This document shows, piece after piece, positions 44,240-56,778 of a stretch of DNA of 64,000 nucleotides (position 1 is the first letter of the stretch; each line of letters opens with the position of its first letter). Under the pieces are notes generated by a model. That model searched no databases, was not told the origin of the DNA, and was given only the letters and a program-made list of their open reading frames with translations. The position numbers were made by a program, and so were the translations under genes. Source of the stretch: Sapria himalayana (Eukaryota > Streptophyta > Magnoliopsida > Malpighiales > Rafflesiaceae); contig JAREIK010005303.1 of the NCBI GenBank assembly GCA_029783825.1, positions 62,001-126,000 on the forward strand, written 5' to 3'.

Positions 44240-44993
44240 CTATATGTCTCTTTATTTATCTATCTATCTATTGATATATCTATCTTTCTTTTTATCTATT
44301 TATATATCTATCCATCTATCTATAATCTATCTATTTATCTATCTATCTATATGCTTATCTATCTATCTAATTATCAATCTATCTATCTATCATTCTCCCT
44401 CTCTCTCTCTCTCTCTCGCTCTATATATATATATATATATATTTCTAATTATCTTTCTATCTATCTGTTTGTCTATCTATCCATTTATCTATCTATTTAC
44501 CTTTTTAAATAACTATCTATTAATATATCAAAATATTTTACTATTTGTATTTCTTTTAGTGTTTATTTGTGTCTATTTTTCTTGTGTCTATCTATCTATA
44601 TATCTCTTTATCTATCTATATAATTATCTATCTATCTCTCTATCTATCTATTTATTTATCTATCTACCTATCTATTTTTTTATTTATCTATTTGTCTATA
44701 TGTCTATCTATCTATCTTTCTTTCTATTGGTCTATTTGTTTATCTATCTATCTAGTTGTTTATTTATCTATATATCTATCTATTTATCTATCTATGTAAT
44801 TATCTTTCTATCTATCTATATTATTATCTATCTATATATCTGTCTGTCTATCTATTTATCTATCTATACATTTATCTAACTAACAGTTTTGTCAATCCAA
44901 GTATCTATCTCTTTGTCTATCTATCTATATATTTTTCTACTTGTCTATCTATCTATGTATCTATCAATCAATCTTTTTATCTAATTATATATC

Positions 44994-45024
<31 letters not shown>

Positions 45025-46112
45025 CTATCTATCTAATTATCTAACTATATTTCTATCAATAAAACTAACAATATATCTATCTATATGTATGTATGTCTAT
45101 ATGTTTATCGATCTATCTTTCTCTCTATATATTAATCTGTATGTCTATATATATCTATTTATCTATCTATCTAACTGTCTATATATGTGTATATTTATCT
45201 ATCTTTATATCTATCTTTCTATCAGTCTATTTATCTATCTATCTAACTAATTAGCTAACTAACTATATATATATATATCTATCTATCTAATCAATTTTTT
45301 TCTATGTATCTCTCTATCTGTTTTTCTATCTATCTATCTATCTTAATGTCTTTATATCTAGTTGCCTATCTATCTATATATATGTTATCTATCTATCTAT
45401 CTATTTTTTATCTATCTATCTATCTAATTATGTATCTATATATCTATACATCTGTTTATCTGTCAATCTATCTATAAATCTATCTATATATCTCTCTACC
45501 AATCTATCTATATATCTTTCTTTCAATCTATCTATATATCTCTCTATCAATCAAACTCTAAATCTGCCTATTTATCTTTTAATCTATTTATTTATCTATC
45601 TATCTATATGACTAGCTATCTTTCAATCTATATATCTATATATATCTATATATCTACCTATGTATCTATCTATCTATCTATCTATCGATTTGTATATCTG
45701 TCAATGTAACGATGTTTCAATATATCTATTTGTCTATCAAAAAGTCTAACTTTCTATCTATCTGTTTATTTGTTTATCAGTCTAACTTTCTATATGTCTA
45801 TCTGTCTATCTATCTAACTATTGATGTATTTATGTTTCTATTTATTTAATTTACTATTTATCAATCTCGATTTTTATAACTATTTATCTATCAATCTTTC
45901 TATTAGTTTATCCATCTATCTATCTCTCTAACTCTCTCTTTATCTCTTTGTCTATCTATCTATGTCTCAATCAATTTCTATAATTATCTTTCTTTCTATA
46001 TATTTATTTGTCTATCAGTCTATTTTTCTATCTATAAATCTATCTATCTATCTGTCTATCCATCTATCAATCTTAATATCTATCTATGTATATGTTTGTT
46101 AATTATCTCTCT

Positions 46113-46160
<48 letters not shown>

Positions 46161-46574
46161 CTATCTATCTATGTGTATGTCTATCTATCTATCTATATGT
46201 CTATCTTTATAGCTATTTGTGTGTGTGTGTGTGTATCTATCTATTTGTTTTTTGTGTATCTATCTTTCTATCTATCTATGTATCTATATGTCTTTCTATC
46301 TAGTTATCTATATATATATATATATATATATCTTATCTATCTAGTTATCTATATATCTATTTTTTTTATCTATCTATATATCTATCTAATAAAAATATAT
46401 ATATCTAATTATGTATGTATCTATATATCTATCTAATTATGCACCAATCTATGTCACTATTTGTCTATCTATGAATCTATCTTTCTCTCTATCTATTAAT
46501 TTCTCAATCTATCTTTTTATATTTCAATCTATTTATCTATCTATCTATTTATATGACTAGCTATCCATCGATCT

Positions 46575-46705
46575 ATCTATCTATAAATGTTTATCACTCT
46601 ATCTATCTATATATGTCTATTGATCTATCTATCTATCTATCTATCTATAAATGTTTATCACTCTATCTATCTATATATGTCTATTGATCTATCTATCTAT
46701 CTATT
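46575..46705 (+). repeat. 64-bp tandem duplication inside array 2
   Basis: ATAAATGTTTATCACTCTAT starts at 46583 and again at 46647, exactly 64 bp (16 tetranucleotides) apart. The following words (ATATATGTCTATTGATCTAT) also repeat without change. It looks recent. Confidence 0.85.
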
Positions 46706-47888
46706 TGTGTATCTATCTATCTGACTATGTTTCAATCTATCTTTTTGTCTATCAATCTATCTAACTATGAGTCTATTTGTCTATTAGTATAAATTTCTAT
46801 CTCTCTATATGTCTATCTATTTAATTATCAATCTATCAATGTGTCTATTTATTTATTTGATTATTTGTCTATCTTTCATAACTATCTATCTATCTACTTT
46901 TATATCAGTGTGTCTATCTATCTATCTCTCAGTCTCTTTGTCTACCAATCTATCTCTCAATCTATCTCTATAACTGTATATCTATCTTTCCAACGATCTA
47001 TTTGTCTATATATCTAATTGTATATTAGTCTATTTGTCTATCTATCTTTCTATCAATCTATATGTCTGTCCATCTATTAATCTTAATATCTATCTATGTA
47101 TCTTTCTATCAATTATCTATCTATCAATCTATTTATCTTCTATCTCTCTATCTATCTATCTTTCTTTCTGTGTATCTATCTTTGGGTGTCTCAATTTGTC
47201 TTTCTTTCTGTGTATCTATCTTTCTTTCTTACTTTCTTTTAGTGTATATATATGTCTGTCTATCTATTTGTGTATCTTACTATCTATCTATCTTCATATC
47301 TATCTATATATCTAATTATCTTTCGTTGTATCTGTGTATCTGTATATCTATCTATCTATCTTATATCTATTTTATCTATGTGTATTTTTATATATTTATA
47401 TATCTATCTATCTAACTATATCTCTATATTTCTATCTATCTATATGTATGTCCATGTATCTATTTGTCTATCTATCTATATATTTGTTTATCTAGTTGTC
47501 TATCTCTCTATTTATCAATCTATCTATCTCTGTATATATTTATCTATTTATCAATTTATCTATGTATCTATTTATTTATATATCTATCAATCTATCTATC
47601 TCTCTAGTAATCTATCTATCTATCTATCTAATTAGCTATATATTTATCTCTCTATGCATCTAACTATCTATCTATTTCTCTCACTAGCAATCTATTAATC
47701 TATCGAAATGTGTAATATTCTATCTATATATCTATGTGTCTATCTATTTATCTATTTCTTTGCTACTCAGTCTATATATCTATCTATATATCTACATGTA
47801 TGTCTAAATGTCTTTTCATATATCTGTGTATCTATCTACTTGTCTATATGTCTATCTGTCTATATGTTTATCTATCTATCTATTTATC

Positions 47889-47896
47889 TATTTGTC
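47889..47896 (+). other. 8-bp target-site duplication, left copy
   Basis: TATTTGTC directly precedes the hAT end and is identical to 51496-51503. Confidence 0.9.
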
Positions 47897-48125
47897 TAAA
47901 GGTGTCAAACGGGCCGGCCCGGCACGGCACGGCCCGTTTTTCACGAGCACGATCGTGCTACCGTGCCGTGCCCGACACGGCACGGTTTGTATATAGGCGG
48001 GCACACCTTGGCCATACAGGCCAGGCGGCACGGCCGGGCAGGCAGGAGCCGCGACGCGGGATCGGGTCACCGGCGTCCGGGAGGCTGCACCGCCGCACGG
48101 GATGACCGCTGACGGACAGGCAGAT
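47897..48125. repeat. hAT left GC-rich subterminal region
   Basis: The GGGCCGGCCCGGCACGGCAC-type sequence after the terminal repeat is far above the surrounding GC content. GCACGG/CCGTGC words recur in both orientations, as in the right end. This is a probable transposase-binding region. Confidence 0.7.
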
Positions 48126-48577
48126 GGCAGACTAAATTTTTTTTTTATTGTAAATTTTTTGATTAAGTAACCATATAGTTATAGAATATTAATTATTAAA
48201 TATAATTTTTTGTAAAAATTATAAAAATTAAAATTAAATAAAACAAACAAATATTAGAAAATTTTTTTTTATCAAATTCAATTTAGTTTAGCTTTTTTTA
48301 TATTTATTATTTATTGATTATATATTAAAATTTAAAGTTATTAATTTTTTAAATAAAATTAAAATCGTAAAAAAAATAAATAAATACATTATGTTAGTAA
48401 AAATTAAAATTAAAAAAAAATTAAACTACACAAATGAAAAATTACCAATCATGCTTTTGAAACCGATGGTGCGAACAAAACAAGTATAAATTTCAACACA
48501 ACGTATGGTACAAAGTACAAACAAAGCGTATAAATAAAATAAATAAAAAAACATCGAAAATAAAGAGCAGATGAGCA
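48126..48577. other. AT-rich hAT 3' non-coding region
   Basis: About 450 bp of very AT-rich sequence between the left subterminal block and the end of the transposase relic. No further gene is seen. Confidence 0.55.
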
Positions 48578-50703
48578 TCAATCGTCAAGCGGCATATCAT
48601 CAGAATCATCAGCCGCAACATCAAGATCAGTATCATATGGATCATCATCATCGGCGATCAGCTCCTCCGCCATCGTAGTGGAATGTGGATGCGACTGCAG
48701 TGTCTGTCACAGTCCCAACTTCAGCACGATCACGGATGCTAAACCTCGATTCCTCCCAATCCTTCAAACATGCCAAGGCCTCAACCATATCTAGACGTAA
48801 TCTCGATCTCCTATCCGAAATTACGTTCACTACAACAGAAAAAGCAGACTCCGATGCTACGCTCGACACCGGAGGAGTCAGTAGATCCCGTGCCATCCTA
48901 GATAGCACGGGATAGGTGGACTCATATGATTTCCACCACTGTAATAAATCAAGATTCTTATTATCAGAATGTGATAGGATTGAGCAGTAATCGGTATCTA
49001 AGTACCGAGACAGCTCGCTCCTATGTGATGGTCCACCCCTACGTTTCCCCCTCGCTAGGTTAATGGAATAATCGTCATCTCCGAACAAGGTATCAATGTC
49101 CGTAATCACAGTCTCACCACCACCACCACCACCATACCTAGTATCGTAGTATGTGAAAAGGTCTGTCAACTTCTCATAAATTAACCCTTCAGGTGGCTCT
49201 TCCAGGTTCATGCACGAGGAAATGAAAGTCAGGGTGTTTTCAACCCATTCCACCTTAGCCCTAGGGTCCATGCATGCTGCGAGGCAATAAAGAGATGGAA
49301 TGGTGGACTAGTTCTTTAGGTACTTGGTCTCCATCTATGCAACCATATGGCTAAGCGTCGGGTCCGCTCGATACTTCCTAAACATGCTGCTAATGTTGCA
49401 TATGCACCGGAGTGCAATGCAAGTGGTGGGCGTATAAACCGACGAACACATGTTCGTCGTGTCATAAAATATCTTCAGGAATTTCATAAATGAAATTCCT
49501 GAAGCCCAGTCAGTGTCGTCAATAATAAGTTCGCCACTCTTACTATTGACGTAGTCGGATATCACGTGTTCGTATCCAACACATGATTCCAACATCAGGT
49601 AGTGTAATTCCAACGATGTCTCACATCCGATTGGAATTTCTTCTTCTTAAGATTCGCAGACAAACAGAGACTACCAAACTCTTGTTGTCTGCGAGGAGTG
49701 CGAATATACTTGAGTGCATTGCGTATATTTTCCAACGCGGGGGAACACACCTTCTACCCGCTTGAACTATCAGGTTAATCACATGACACATGTATCTGAC
49801 ATGAAAGATCTCTCCTAATGGTGCATCTCTAATATTCCTAACAAACATATTGATCGCTACTCCATTATTCGTAGCATTATCGAAAGTGACACTAAAAATT
49901 TTATTTTGAATTTTATATTCCCTAAATATTTTCATCATACACTCAAAAATGGCCGGGCCATCATGAGGATGAAGAATCTCAGTGAATCCTAATATTTTTT
50001 TATTGATTGTCCAGTTAGAATCTACATAGTGACTCGTGAGACATGCATAAGAAGAATCATCGTGACATGTCCATATATCGGACGTCACGGACACCACTCC
50101 ACTATATGCCAAAAATTCCTTAATTATTTTTTGTTTTTCTAACTTATATATCTTTAGTATGTCACTCCTAGATGTGGACCTAGGAATCCTATGATAGGAT
50201 GGTTGAAAATAAGTCTGCATGATGCGCACTACCCTCGGATCTTCCGAAAATCTGATTGGAAGACCCATCAATGTGATGAGCCTGGCCATGCCGTCCCTAC
50301 CCAACTCGCTGAAGTATACGAAGGGATTAAACTTTGAGACTGAACTCGATCCAGTCTCAAAAAATGTAGTGCCAAGTTGGGTTTGCCTAGGATCTGAGGG
50401 TCCATGTTTTTTGGTGCATATTTCGGCATGCCTCTTAAGGTGCCCAGTCCCACATGTACTCTTACATGTTAAAAGTCTCATACAATATTTGCACTGTGTC
50501 ATTTCAAGTTCCTCACCCCTAACATTTACTTGTGTTATGATTTTAAAATGTGTCCAAACTACTGAAGTCCTCCTAGTTTTTTGTTTTTTAGAACTTTGGG
50601 TTGAGACGACAGGAGAAACCAAAGTTTTAGCAGCTGCAGACGTCTGTGTAACACTAACATTTTCATTTTCCAAATTTAAATACGTGTCAGGTGTATTTGT
50701 CAT
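48578..50703 (-). pseudogene. hAT transposase relic (zf-BED, catalytic core, hATC)
   Basis: The start is the ATG at 50703. A BED-type zinc finger lies near residues 50-95 (VWTHF, then CKYC and GHLKRHAEIC). The core follows with SVTSDIW (first catalytic Asp), TFDNATNN (second Asp) and CHVINLIV. A hATC dimerisation region (LDLLQWWK, then PVSSVASESAFS) is followed by an acidic tail ending DDMPLDD at 48578. At least three frame changes interrupt it. An extra C in a C-run near 49738 shifts it. Good sequence then resumes in a second frame (ALKYIRTP, SDVRHRW). Another slip near 49605 leads into YLMLESC, and one near 48670 leads into the acidic tail. TAG codons at 49335-49337 (Gln expected) and 49308-49310 (Trp expected) also break it. 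The element is therefore non-autonomous. Confidence 0.92.
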
Positions 50704-51139
50704 TTTTTATGTTTTTTATTTTTCATAAGTTTTTCTAGAGAGAGAAGCTTTAGAGAGAGAAAGTAAATAAAAACGTAAAATAAAATACCCGGTAAAAGCA
50801 ATGAGGTCAGTCACGTGCAAGGTGCACCGCAGGAAGCTCTGATGTTCAAAACTCAAGTTGAGTTTCACGAAAATCCAAGCCGAAATCAAAATCACGAGGC
50901 CCGAGAGAGAGATGCACGGTTTATGTGAGAGAGAGAAAGTATTGAGAGGTTTTATGTTTTTGAAAAACATAAATGTTATAGGGAGGGGGGTAGATTTTAT
51001 AGGCTAAATAAAGTTTTTTTTATAATTTTTTTGAATTTTTTTAATGTTTTTAAGGGGGAGAATCACAAGGACCGTTGGATTCTGCCCCCTAGCCATTGGA
51101 GGCGAATCCAATGGCTGAAAATCTGTGATGTTTGAAAAT
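50704..51139 (-). other. hAT 5' untranslated and promoter region
   Basis: About 430 bp upstream of the transposase start, with GAGAGA runs near 50740-50760 and 50905-50935. No confident TATA box or start site. Part of it reads as an 84-codon frame without known motifs. Confidence 0.4.
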
Positions 51140-51495
51140 TTTTTTTTTGACCTTTGGGATTGGTCGGATCTAAGGTCGTCGGCTATCGGCAGTTGGGACC
51201 GCGGGTCGGGCCCAATCAGACCCGACCCGCGGTCTTTTTACCGGGGAGGGCCGAGGTGGCCAGCCGCCAGCCGGCAAAGGGACGGCGGATGGCCGGACGG
51301 GTCACGCCACACCACACGTGACACGCCGCCAGCGCCACGCGTGCCTGCGTGAACCGGCACGGGACGGACCCTTGCCGTGCCAAGGCACGGCACGCCACGG
51401 GCTGTCCTTAACCCGGGCACGCTTTAAAAATGTGCCGGGCCGGCCCAGGCACGGCCGAACCATGTCGGGCCGGCCCGGCACGTTTGACACCTCTA
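51140..51495. repeat. hAT right GC-rich subterminal region
   Basis: GC-rich sequence with GCACGG/CCGTGC and GGGCCGGCCC words in both orientations, ending in CGTTTGACACCTCTA. It mirrors the left end. Several overlapping open frames here come from GC-rich composition and are not called. Confidence 0.7.
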
Positions 51496-51503
51496 TATTT
51501 GTC
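51496..51503 (+). other. 8-bp target-site duplication, right copy
   Basis: TATTTGTC directly follows the hAT right end and is identical to 47889-47896. Confidence 0.9.
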
Positions 51504-51949
51504 TAATTGTTTATCTATCTATTTGTCTATCTATTTATCTATCGATCTATATATCTATCTTTCTATCTATCTATCTGACTATCTAACAATCTATCTATAA
51601 ATAAATAAATATATTTATTTATTTATTTATATATTTATTTATATATTTATATATTTATATATTTATATATTTACATATTTATATTTATATATATTTATAT
51701 TTCATTCTTTCTTTCATTCTATTTATCTATATCTCTATCTTTCTATCTATCTATTTTTTTAATAATCAATCTATCAATCTCTCAATCTAGCCATCTTTCT
51801 ATATATCTATCAATCTATCTACTTATATCCTTATCTTTCTATCTATATATGTCAATCTATATGTCTATTTGTTTATCTATCTATTTATTTGTTTATCTAG
51901 TTGTTTATCTATCTATATATCAAAATATCTATCTATTTATATATCTATC

Positions 51950-51989
<40 letters not shown>

Positions 51990-52507
51990 CTCTCTCTTTC
52001 TATATTTTGATCATTTTATCTATCTCTCTAATAATCTATCTATCTAATTATCTATCTATTTCTCTTTCTATCTATCTAACTATCTACTATCAATCTTTGT
52101 ATCTATCAGTGTACCTATCTATCTATCTATCTATATATTTATCTATATGTCTCTTCATCTATCTATGTATTTGTCTACCTGCTTATCTCTCTCTCTATCT
52201 ACCTGTCCATATGTCTACCTATTTATCTATCTTTTTTTTAATTTGTCTATTTATTTATCTATCTATCTGTCTATCTCTCTACATATCTATTTGTCTAATT
52301 ATATTTCTGTCTATCTATCTATATGTCTTTCTAACTATCTGACTATCTTTCATCAATATATATATATATATATATTTCTCTCATTCTATCTACCTATCTA
52401 TCAATTTATCTATCTGTCTATATATGTATGTATCTATCTATCTTTCTTTCTCTCTTTCTATTTATCTATCTATCTTTCTTTCTTTCTATATATCTATCTA
52501 TCTATCT
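51496..52507 (+). repeat. Giant TCTA array 2, right part
   Basis: TCTA polarity resumes after the hAT element and runs for about 1 kb to the CACTA-B terminus. It includes a TTTATATA-rich patch at about 51600-51710 and an (AT)n tract near 51953-51985. Confidence 0.93.
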
Positions 52508-52522
52508 CACTACAAGAAAATG
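52508..52522 (+). mobile_element. CACTA-B 5' terminal repeat
   Basis: CACTACAAGAAAATG follows the array word TCTATCT directly. It is identical in sequence, inverted, to the CACTA-A terminus. Confidence 0.92.
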
Positions 52523-52980
52523 TTAGTTTAGCTAGTGAAATTTAGCTAGGGAATAATCCCTAACTAAATAGCAAGGGATTAGCTAGGGAATAGCAAGAGA
52601 TTTTTGATTTTGCGTTGAAATAAAAATTTGTGATGGAAATGTTCAATTGAAAATTTCTCATCGCTGGTTTATCGTAAAGTTCTGCATAATGAAAAGCGTG
52701 AAATTTAACGATAAAATTTCCTTAGATAATAGTTTGAGACATAATCCGTCACTATTTCTTTTATAAATTCTCATGCAATGAAAAGTGAGAAATCCAGCGA
52801 TGGAATAATCAATAGAATTAGTGATGGATATTCCCTAGCTAATTAGATCGAGATATAATCTTTTATTATTCTTTCATAATTTTCCATGTAATGAAAAGAC
52901 TAAAATCTAGCAATAGAATTAGTGACGAAATTTCCCTAGCAAATTATATGGAGACATTATCCGTCGTTAAATAATTGTCT
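52523..52980 (+). repeat. CACTA-B subterminal repeats
   Basis: Repeated TAGCTAGGGAA, CCCTAGCTAATTA and GTGACGGAAATTTCC-like units separated by AATGAAAAG words. This is the same family as 36550-37458 and the 3' end at 63440-63720. Confidence 0.8.
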
Positions 52981-54356
52981 GAATTTTTTTTACTATTTTA
53001 TATTTTATTGAGAGTGATTATTTTTTAAATGATAATTTTAACAAAATATATGCATTTATCTAGGAATATTTTGTAGCTATTTAGGTTGGGGATAATTTTT
53101 GTAAACTAATCTTTATTTATTTAATTTTTTTATATATTATTTGTTTTAATATTTTATGTTATTTTCTTTATTAAACGTATACCATGGCCTATTAATGAGC
53201 AATTCTTGAAAGACACAATTACCTCATATAATTATAAAAAGAGGATATTATAAAAAATTTAATTTTAAAAATATATAAATACAAATAAAATTTTATATTA
53301 ATAATGACTAAAATAATTATTTTTATTATTATAAAATTTTTAAAAATCTATAGAAATTATTTTTATGAAATATTAAATAATGATAATTAAATATTTATAT
53401 AAAAAAAACTTTAAATAATTAATTATATAATTATATTGTTTTTTAGTTATTTTTATTAATAAATAAATATACATAAAAATTACTACTACTAAAATGGTAA
53501 AATAATTATTTGTATTAATAAATAAATAAAATTATAAAAATATCTAAATTAACTAATAATCAAATAAATATTTATATTATTTAAAATAAAATAAATATTT
53601 TAATGATTCTAGTAATCTTTTTTAAAAAATATTTTATAAAAAGATTTTAAATTTTCGAAAAAAAAAATCTAATTTGTTATAAAATATAAAAGAAAATAAA
53701 TTTATATTTAAAGATAAATACATAAATGTTTTAATTATATCAAAAAAGAATTTGATGATTAAAAAAATAAATATATCAGTGTTGTTATTAAAAGAACACT
53801 TCAAGTGTTTTTTTAGGATTTTAAAAGAATTATTTAAAATATTACTAATGAAATTTTCTTGTCCTAAAAATTCTTAAAATTATTTTTTGGCTTATAAACA
53901 CTTTTAAAAAGTACTACCAAACTAATAATAAGTTGATTTTATTTCAAGTTTTATTTTTTGTCTCTACTGAAATTCATAAGAATTAAACAAATGAATAAGA
54001 TCTTTACTATTATAATATTCTGCTTTTTATTAAAATAATAAATATAATGTTTTTATTGATCTTCTCAGCTTTAAATAATTTTTGGAATTTTATAAATTAT
54101 ACTTTATATCAAATAATATGAAATTTTATTCCTTTATAATTATTTCATATTATAATCATTAAAAATAAATTGAATTCTTAAAAATTTATAACCATTATAT
54201 ATATATATGAAAAACTTTATTATTATATATTATTATTAAATTTTTTTATGAAATAATATCATTTATGGTTAAAAAAATCTATTTCATTTTTTTTACTTAA
54301 ATTTATTAATTTTTATAAGTTTAGTTTACTTTTATATTTTTGTCTCTTTTTTTTAT
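52981..54356 (+). other. CACTA-B AT-rich 5' arm
   Basis: Very AT-rich, no coding potential. Its reverse complement matches 35.6-36.55 kb in CACTA-A over most of its length. Confidence 0.7.
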
Positions 54357-54606
54357 TTAAAAAAAAGAGATAAATTTAATCACTTAAACATTTATAGTTT
54401 TCATGAAAAAAAAAATGTTAAGGCATTTAATCACTTAAACATTTTTATTATCTTTCCAAAAGGAGGAGAGGAGAAGAATCTTTTTTTTTAAAAAAAAAGA
54501 TAAATTCAAACACTTAAACAATTTTAGTTTCCGTGAAAAAAAATGTTAAGGCATTTAATCACTTTAACATTTTTTCTATCTTTCGAAGAGGAAGAGAGGA
54601 GAAGCA
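54357..54606 (+). repeat. 125-bp tandem duplication in CACTA-B
   Basis: A block with TTAATCACTTAAACATT, GTTAAGGCATTTAATCACTT and AGAGGAGAAG appears twice, about 125 bp apart. A leader-exon-like stretch (54600-54660) follows. It ends in TTATCAGGTAATA, which could be a splice donor. Confidence 0.75.
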
Positions 54607-55985
54607 TAACTGGATTATGGAAGCAACCTATAAATTTGATATCTTCTTGTTATCAGGTAATATTATGATTCCTCTTCTCATTCAGAATACTATATACATC
54701 TCTCTGTCTCTCTCAATTGATTACCATTGGCAGGGTTTGGTTTATACTAAATATTTGATTTTATTTTTTTTTTATTTTTTCCCAATTTTCTTCATCTTTC
54801 TTATATTTTTACATCACTTATATGATTTTGAATATCCACCATTAATGAAACAAAAAATGGTAAGTGTGAACTTTGTTTTGTTACTATTTAAATTTTTAGG
54901 GTTTTATAGATTTAAAATACAAAATGTATGCATTTTGTTTTCTACTTTTGTAACTTAAAAAAAATTATGATTATTGTTTTCTGCTTCTGTAATTTAATAA
55001 AAAAAATTATGCGTAATATTTTCTGCTTCTGTAACTTAAGGAAAAAACAAAATAAATGTTTAGTGTTTCTGTTTATGTTATCTCCAAAAACATTATAAAC
55101 ATTTGAACACTATTTATAAACCTTTATACATTTATATAATTATATGACATTATATATAAAATGTCTATACTTTAATATATAAACGTATTGCATTATATAT
55201 AGACATTGATATGTTTATATAAACATATAATGTTATATAAAAATATTTATACATACATATACATGTTAATAAATATTTATACAACATTTACATAAAATTA
55301 TCCATTTTTATATTTTTTTAATATAACATTTAAATATCATATAAAATGTTTATACATATTTGTAAACATTTATATAGCATATAAATTTTTATATAAATAT
55401 AAAATATTTATAATTTTATATAAATGTGATATATATACTATATAATATGTATAAAAGGGTAAATATATATAATAATATATGTAACATTTATAAAAATATT
55501 TTAAACACAACATTATATCTAAACACTTGTATATATATAAAAGTGTGAAGTTTTTTTATGATTAATTTTTTTTAATGTTTAATGGATTTCAAATCACCGG
55601 AAAGTGTGCTAACTCTTATAGTTGTTTATATATTTATTATTGAATGCTTACTTTTCATTGCTTATCTTATATGTAGGAGGGTTTGATTTGAGGTAACGCT
55701 TTCTACCCTTACTCAGCAAAATGAACCCTAAAATATGATTCTTCACATTGTCAAATAATTGGATGTCTTGTTCCATTATGTTCTTTAAGGTTTTCCTAAA
55801 TATCTTATTGCAGGATTTTATGAAGCAAATGTGTAATATTTTTTTTTACTATTGTGTGTTCCAAATTATTTTAAAATTAAAACCAAACTTATATTTGAGT
55901 AGAATTCAATAGCTAACAATATTATGACATTAAGATTGCAATCTTATGCCATAGAGATTTCAGTGAAGTAGAATTTAGCAAGGAT
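54607..55985 (+). other. CACTA-B AT-rich interior, no gene recognised
   Basis: Low-complexity AT sequence. TTTTCTGCTTCTGTAAYTTAA-like words repeat near 54940-55040, and ATAAACATTTATA runs lie at 55080-55510. The 141-codon open frame at 54533-54958 is rich in Phe/Ile/Leu and unsupported. The block near 55910-56030 matches 28200-28320 as reverse complement. Confidence 0.5.
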
Positions 55986-55989
55986 TGTA

Positions 55990-56300
55990 GTAATCTAAAA
56001 CCCTTCATCTGTTATATCTACTAGTAAACTATATGTTTATAACTATAAATAAATATTTGTATAACTATATAAAATTCTATATAATTAAATATAACATATT
56101 TGTAACTATGTATACATATATGTATACATATATGTATATATGTAAATCTATATATTTGTTTATAACTTTGTATACATTTATGTATAACTACATATAACTA
56201 CTTGTATAAATTTATATATGTATATATATATAACTATATGTTTAACTATATATAACTATTTATAACTACATATACTATATGTATAATAACATATAATTAT
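55990..56300 (-). repeat. AT-rich satellite fragment in CACTA-B (548-bp family)
   Basis: On the minus strand this is the same ATATAGTTATACA satellite found at 15.4-17.0, 27.9-28.2 and 29.3-30.3 kb. Here only a partial unit is present, which suggests the satellite expanded in CACTA-A. Confidence 0.8.
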
Positions 56301-56559
56301 AAATAGGATAATACTAATTTGTTGCGCTAACTTGAAATTAAATTACTAAAGATATAATATCAATAATATGTAAGCACATAGCATGAGAGTGTCCATTGGT
56401 CAGATATAGCATGATGTTGAATTAAGGGTAGTACTCTTACCTAATCCCACCCCTTGGGCCTCAGTCTCATATATGAACTTATGTATGAGAAAAGATGTAA
56501 TAAATGATAGGTTTGTAAAGAAGAAACTTTTTTATTCTTTTATATAATTATTTATTATA

Positions 56560-56775
56560 ACATTGCATTCTCTATGTATCTCTCGCTCCCTCTCTCATTC
56601 TTTTTGGGTTACTCTCTCTCTCTATCTCTCTTTTGCTATTTTATATCTTTCTTTTTTGCTTTCTCTCTCCCTCTCTCTCTTTCACTCTCCAGCTCTCTCC
56701 CTCTTTCTCTCCCCCCCTTTCTTCCTCTCTCTCCCTTTCTCTCTCTCTCTCTCACTCTCCCTCACCCCGCTTTCT
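56560..56775 (+). repeat. CT-rich microsatellite tract
   Basis: About 200 bp of CTCTCTC with CCC interruptions, giving open frames of Ser/Leu/Phe in all three frames that are not coding. It lies just upstream of the transposase relic. Confidence 0.8.
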
Positions 56776-56778
56776 GTC

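Larger units (their letters stand above)
37474..47896 (+). repeat. Giant degenerate TCTA tetranucleotide array 2, left part
   Basis: About 10.4 kb of TCTA/CTAT units with TCTG, TTTG and AATC variants and several (AT)n tracts (near 38547-38577, 44216-44240, 45000-45022 and 46120-46156). Polarity is opposite to arrays 1 and 3. The plus strand has no stop in any frame within pure repeat, so long Ser-Ile-Tyr-Leu frames (such as 41646-42359 and 44166-44879) arise without coding meaning. Confidence 0.95.
47897..51495 (-). mobile_element. hAT DNA transposon, 3.6 kb, complete ends
   Basis: The element is 3599 bp. Its ends are TAAAGGTGTCAAACG at 47897 and the reverse complement TAGAGGTGTCAAACG at 51495, a 15-bp terminal inverted repeat with one mismatch. 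The ends are flanked by a perfect 8-bp duplication TATTTGTC, the size diagnostic for hAT elements. Both ends carry strongly GC-rich subterminal blocks with repeated GGCCGGCCCGG and GCACGG words. A degraded hAT transposase lies on the minus strand. The element splits array 2, whose polarity is the same on both sides, as expected for simple insertion. Confidence 0.95.

Noticed and set aside
48685..50728. Plus-strand open frames opposite the hAT transposase
   Set aside because: They are antisense shadows of a recognisable transposase and show no domain of their own.
51125..51506. Several overlapping Arg/Pro/Gly-rich open frames at the hAT right end
   Set aside because: They come from the GC-rich subterminal repeats, which reduce stop codons in every frame.
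37474..52507. The TCTA array as internal cargo of a single large CACTA or foldback element
   Set aside because: The CACTA termini at 37473 and 52508 point outward from the array, and the subterminal repeats lie outside it, so the array is external to both elements.
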